Notes under the pieces: model-generated
Databases searched by the model: none
Told to the model about the DNA's origin: nothing
Seen by the model: the letters and a program-made list of their open reading frames with translations, nothing else
Source: Theodoxus fluviatilis
Taxonomy: Eukaryota; Mollusca; Gastropoda; Cycloneritida; Neritidae
Reading direction: 5' to 3'
Length of the DNA stretch: 15,000 bases
Assembly (NCBI GenBank): GCA_034096865.1
Contig: JAWQFJ010002786.1
Coordinates: forward strand, 36,900 to 51,899
Made by a program: the position numbers and the translations under genes
Part shown: piece by piece, positions 14,329 to 15,000 of the stretch
Layout: each line of letters begins with the position of its first letter
Numbering within the stretch: the first letter of the stretch is position 1

Positions 14329-15000
14329 ACGGAAGAAAGGGGGAGAGACGGAAGAAAGGAGGAGAGACGGAAGAAAAGGGGAAAGGCGGAAAAAGGGAGA
14401 GAGACGGAAGAAATGGGGAGAGACGTAAGAAAGGGGGAGAGACGGAAGAAAGGGGGAGAGACGGAAGAAAGGGGGAGAGACGGAAGAAAGGGGGAGAGAC
14501 GAAAGAAAGGGGGAGAGACGGAAGAAAGGAGGAGAGACGGAAGAAAAGGGGAAAGGCGGAAAAAGGGAGAGAGACGGAAGAAAGGGGGAGAGAGGGAAGA
14601 AAGGGGGAGAGACGGAAGAAAGGGGGAGAGACGGAAGAAAGGGGGAGAGACGAAAGAAAGGGGGAGAGACGGAAGAAAGGGGGAGAGACGGAAGAAAGGG
14701 GGAGAGACGGAAGAAAGGGGGAGAGACGGAAGAAAGGGGGAGAGACGAAAGAAAGGAGGAGAGGCGGAAGAAAGGAGGAGAGACGGAATAAAGGAGGAGA
14801 GACGGAAGAAAGGGAGAGAGACGGAAGAAAGGAGGAGAGACGGAAGAAAGGAGGAGAGACGGAATAAAGGAGGTGAGACGGAAGAAAGGGAGAGAGACTG
14901 AAGAAAGGAGGAGAGACGGAAGAAAGGGGGAGAGACGGAAGAAAGGGGGAGAGACGGAAGAAAGGGGGAGAGACGGAAGAAAGGGGGAGAGACGGAAGAA
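12713..15000. repeat. Purine-rich 19-bp minisatellite, ~120 copies, continues past the window
   Basis: The main unit is GGGGGAGAGACGGAAGAAA. Variants include GAGGCGG for GAGACGG, GGAAAGGCGG, GGGAGAGAGACGG and GGGCGAAAGAAA, and there are 1-bp indels giving 18- and 20-bp units. The plus strand has only scattered T residues over 2.3 kb and about one C per unit, always in a CpG. Blocks of about 21 units are themselves duplicated (see findings). All plus frames remain open over long stretches. The array reaches the last base of the window, so its true size is unknown. Confidence 0.98.

Noticed and set aside
13056..14901. 603- and 162-codon Arg/Lys/Glu/Gly frames as real low-complexity proteins
   Set aside because: They are pure translation of the 19-bp purine array, with several equivalent frames and indels inside units.

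Overview
This window looks like nuclear DNA of a metazoan, most likely a marine invertebrate such as a mollusc or a crustacean. That is an inference. It rests on the dense micro- and minisatellites, on a retrotransposon LTR-like block, on AATAAA poly(A) signals, and on CCAAT/TATA and YY1-like promoter motifs. There are no tightly packed genes, Shine-Dalgarno sites or operons. I recognise no conserved protein-coding gene. Most long open frames are produced by stop-free tandem repeats whose unit length is not a multiple of three.

Layout. At 1-1030 there is AT-rich single-copy DNA holding a degenerate ~41-bp repeat with a 124-bp higher-order period (about 345-650). A 34-bp duplication follows (1034-1102). 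About 1195-1631 is a candidate Ty3/gypsy-type solo or 3' LTR, with a 9-bp U3 hairpin, an (AT)n tract, a TATA-like box and AATAAA. At 1921-2500 lies a 25-bp minisatellite of ~23 copies, preceded by an inverted partial unit. From about 3100 to 7160 is single-copy, CpG-rich DNA with promoter-like elements (CCAAT x2 plus TATA near 3470-3560; YY1-like sites at 4788 and 4988) and an AATAAA at 6953. It is unusually rich in short perfect stem-loops, which are almost contiguous at 4619-4797 and 5492-5959. From 7160 to 8845 there is a 116-bp tandem duplication, two consensus CRE sites and a CACGTG cluster.

The right half is repeat-dominated: an 18-copy 38-bp array (8844-9540), a polypurine block switching at a GAGCTC site to a ~240-bp (CT)n block (9585-9961), an indel-free 19-bp array (11539-12366, ~44 copies), and a purine-rich 19-bp array (about 12713 to the window end, ~120 copies). 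The last contains 399-bp (21-unit) higher-order blocks.

Two signals deserve most attention. The first is the hairpin-tiled non-repetitive region, which could be a structured transcript, a fold-back element or a footprint of template switching. The second is the recurrence of a 19-bp register (19, 19 and 38 = 2x19) in three adjacent but different minisatellites. No evidence was found for a defence, CRISPR, phage or biosynthetic system.
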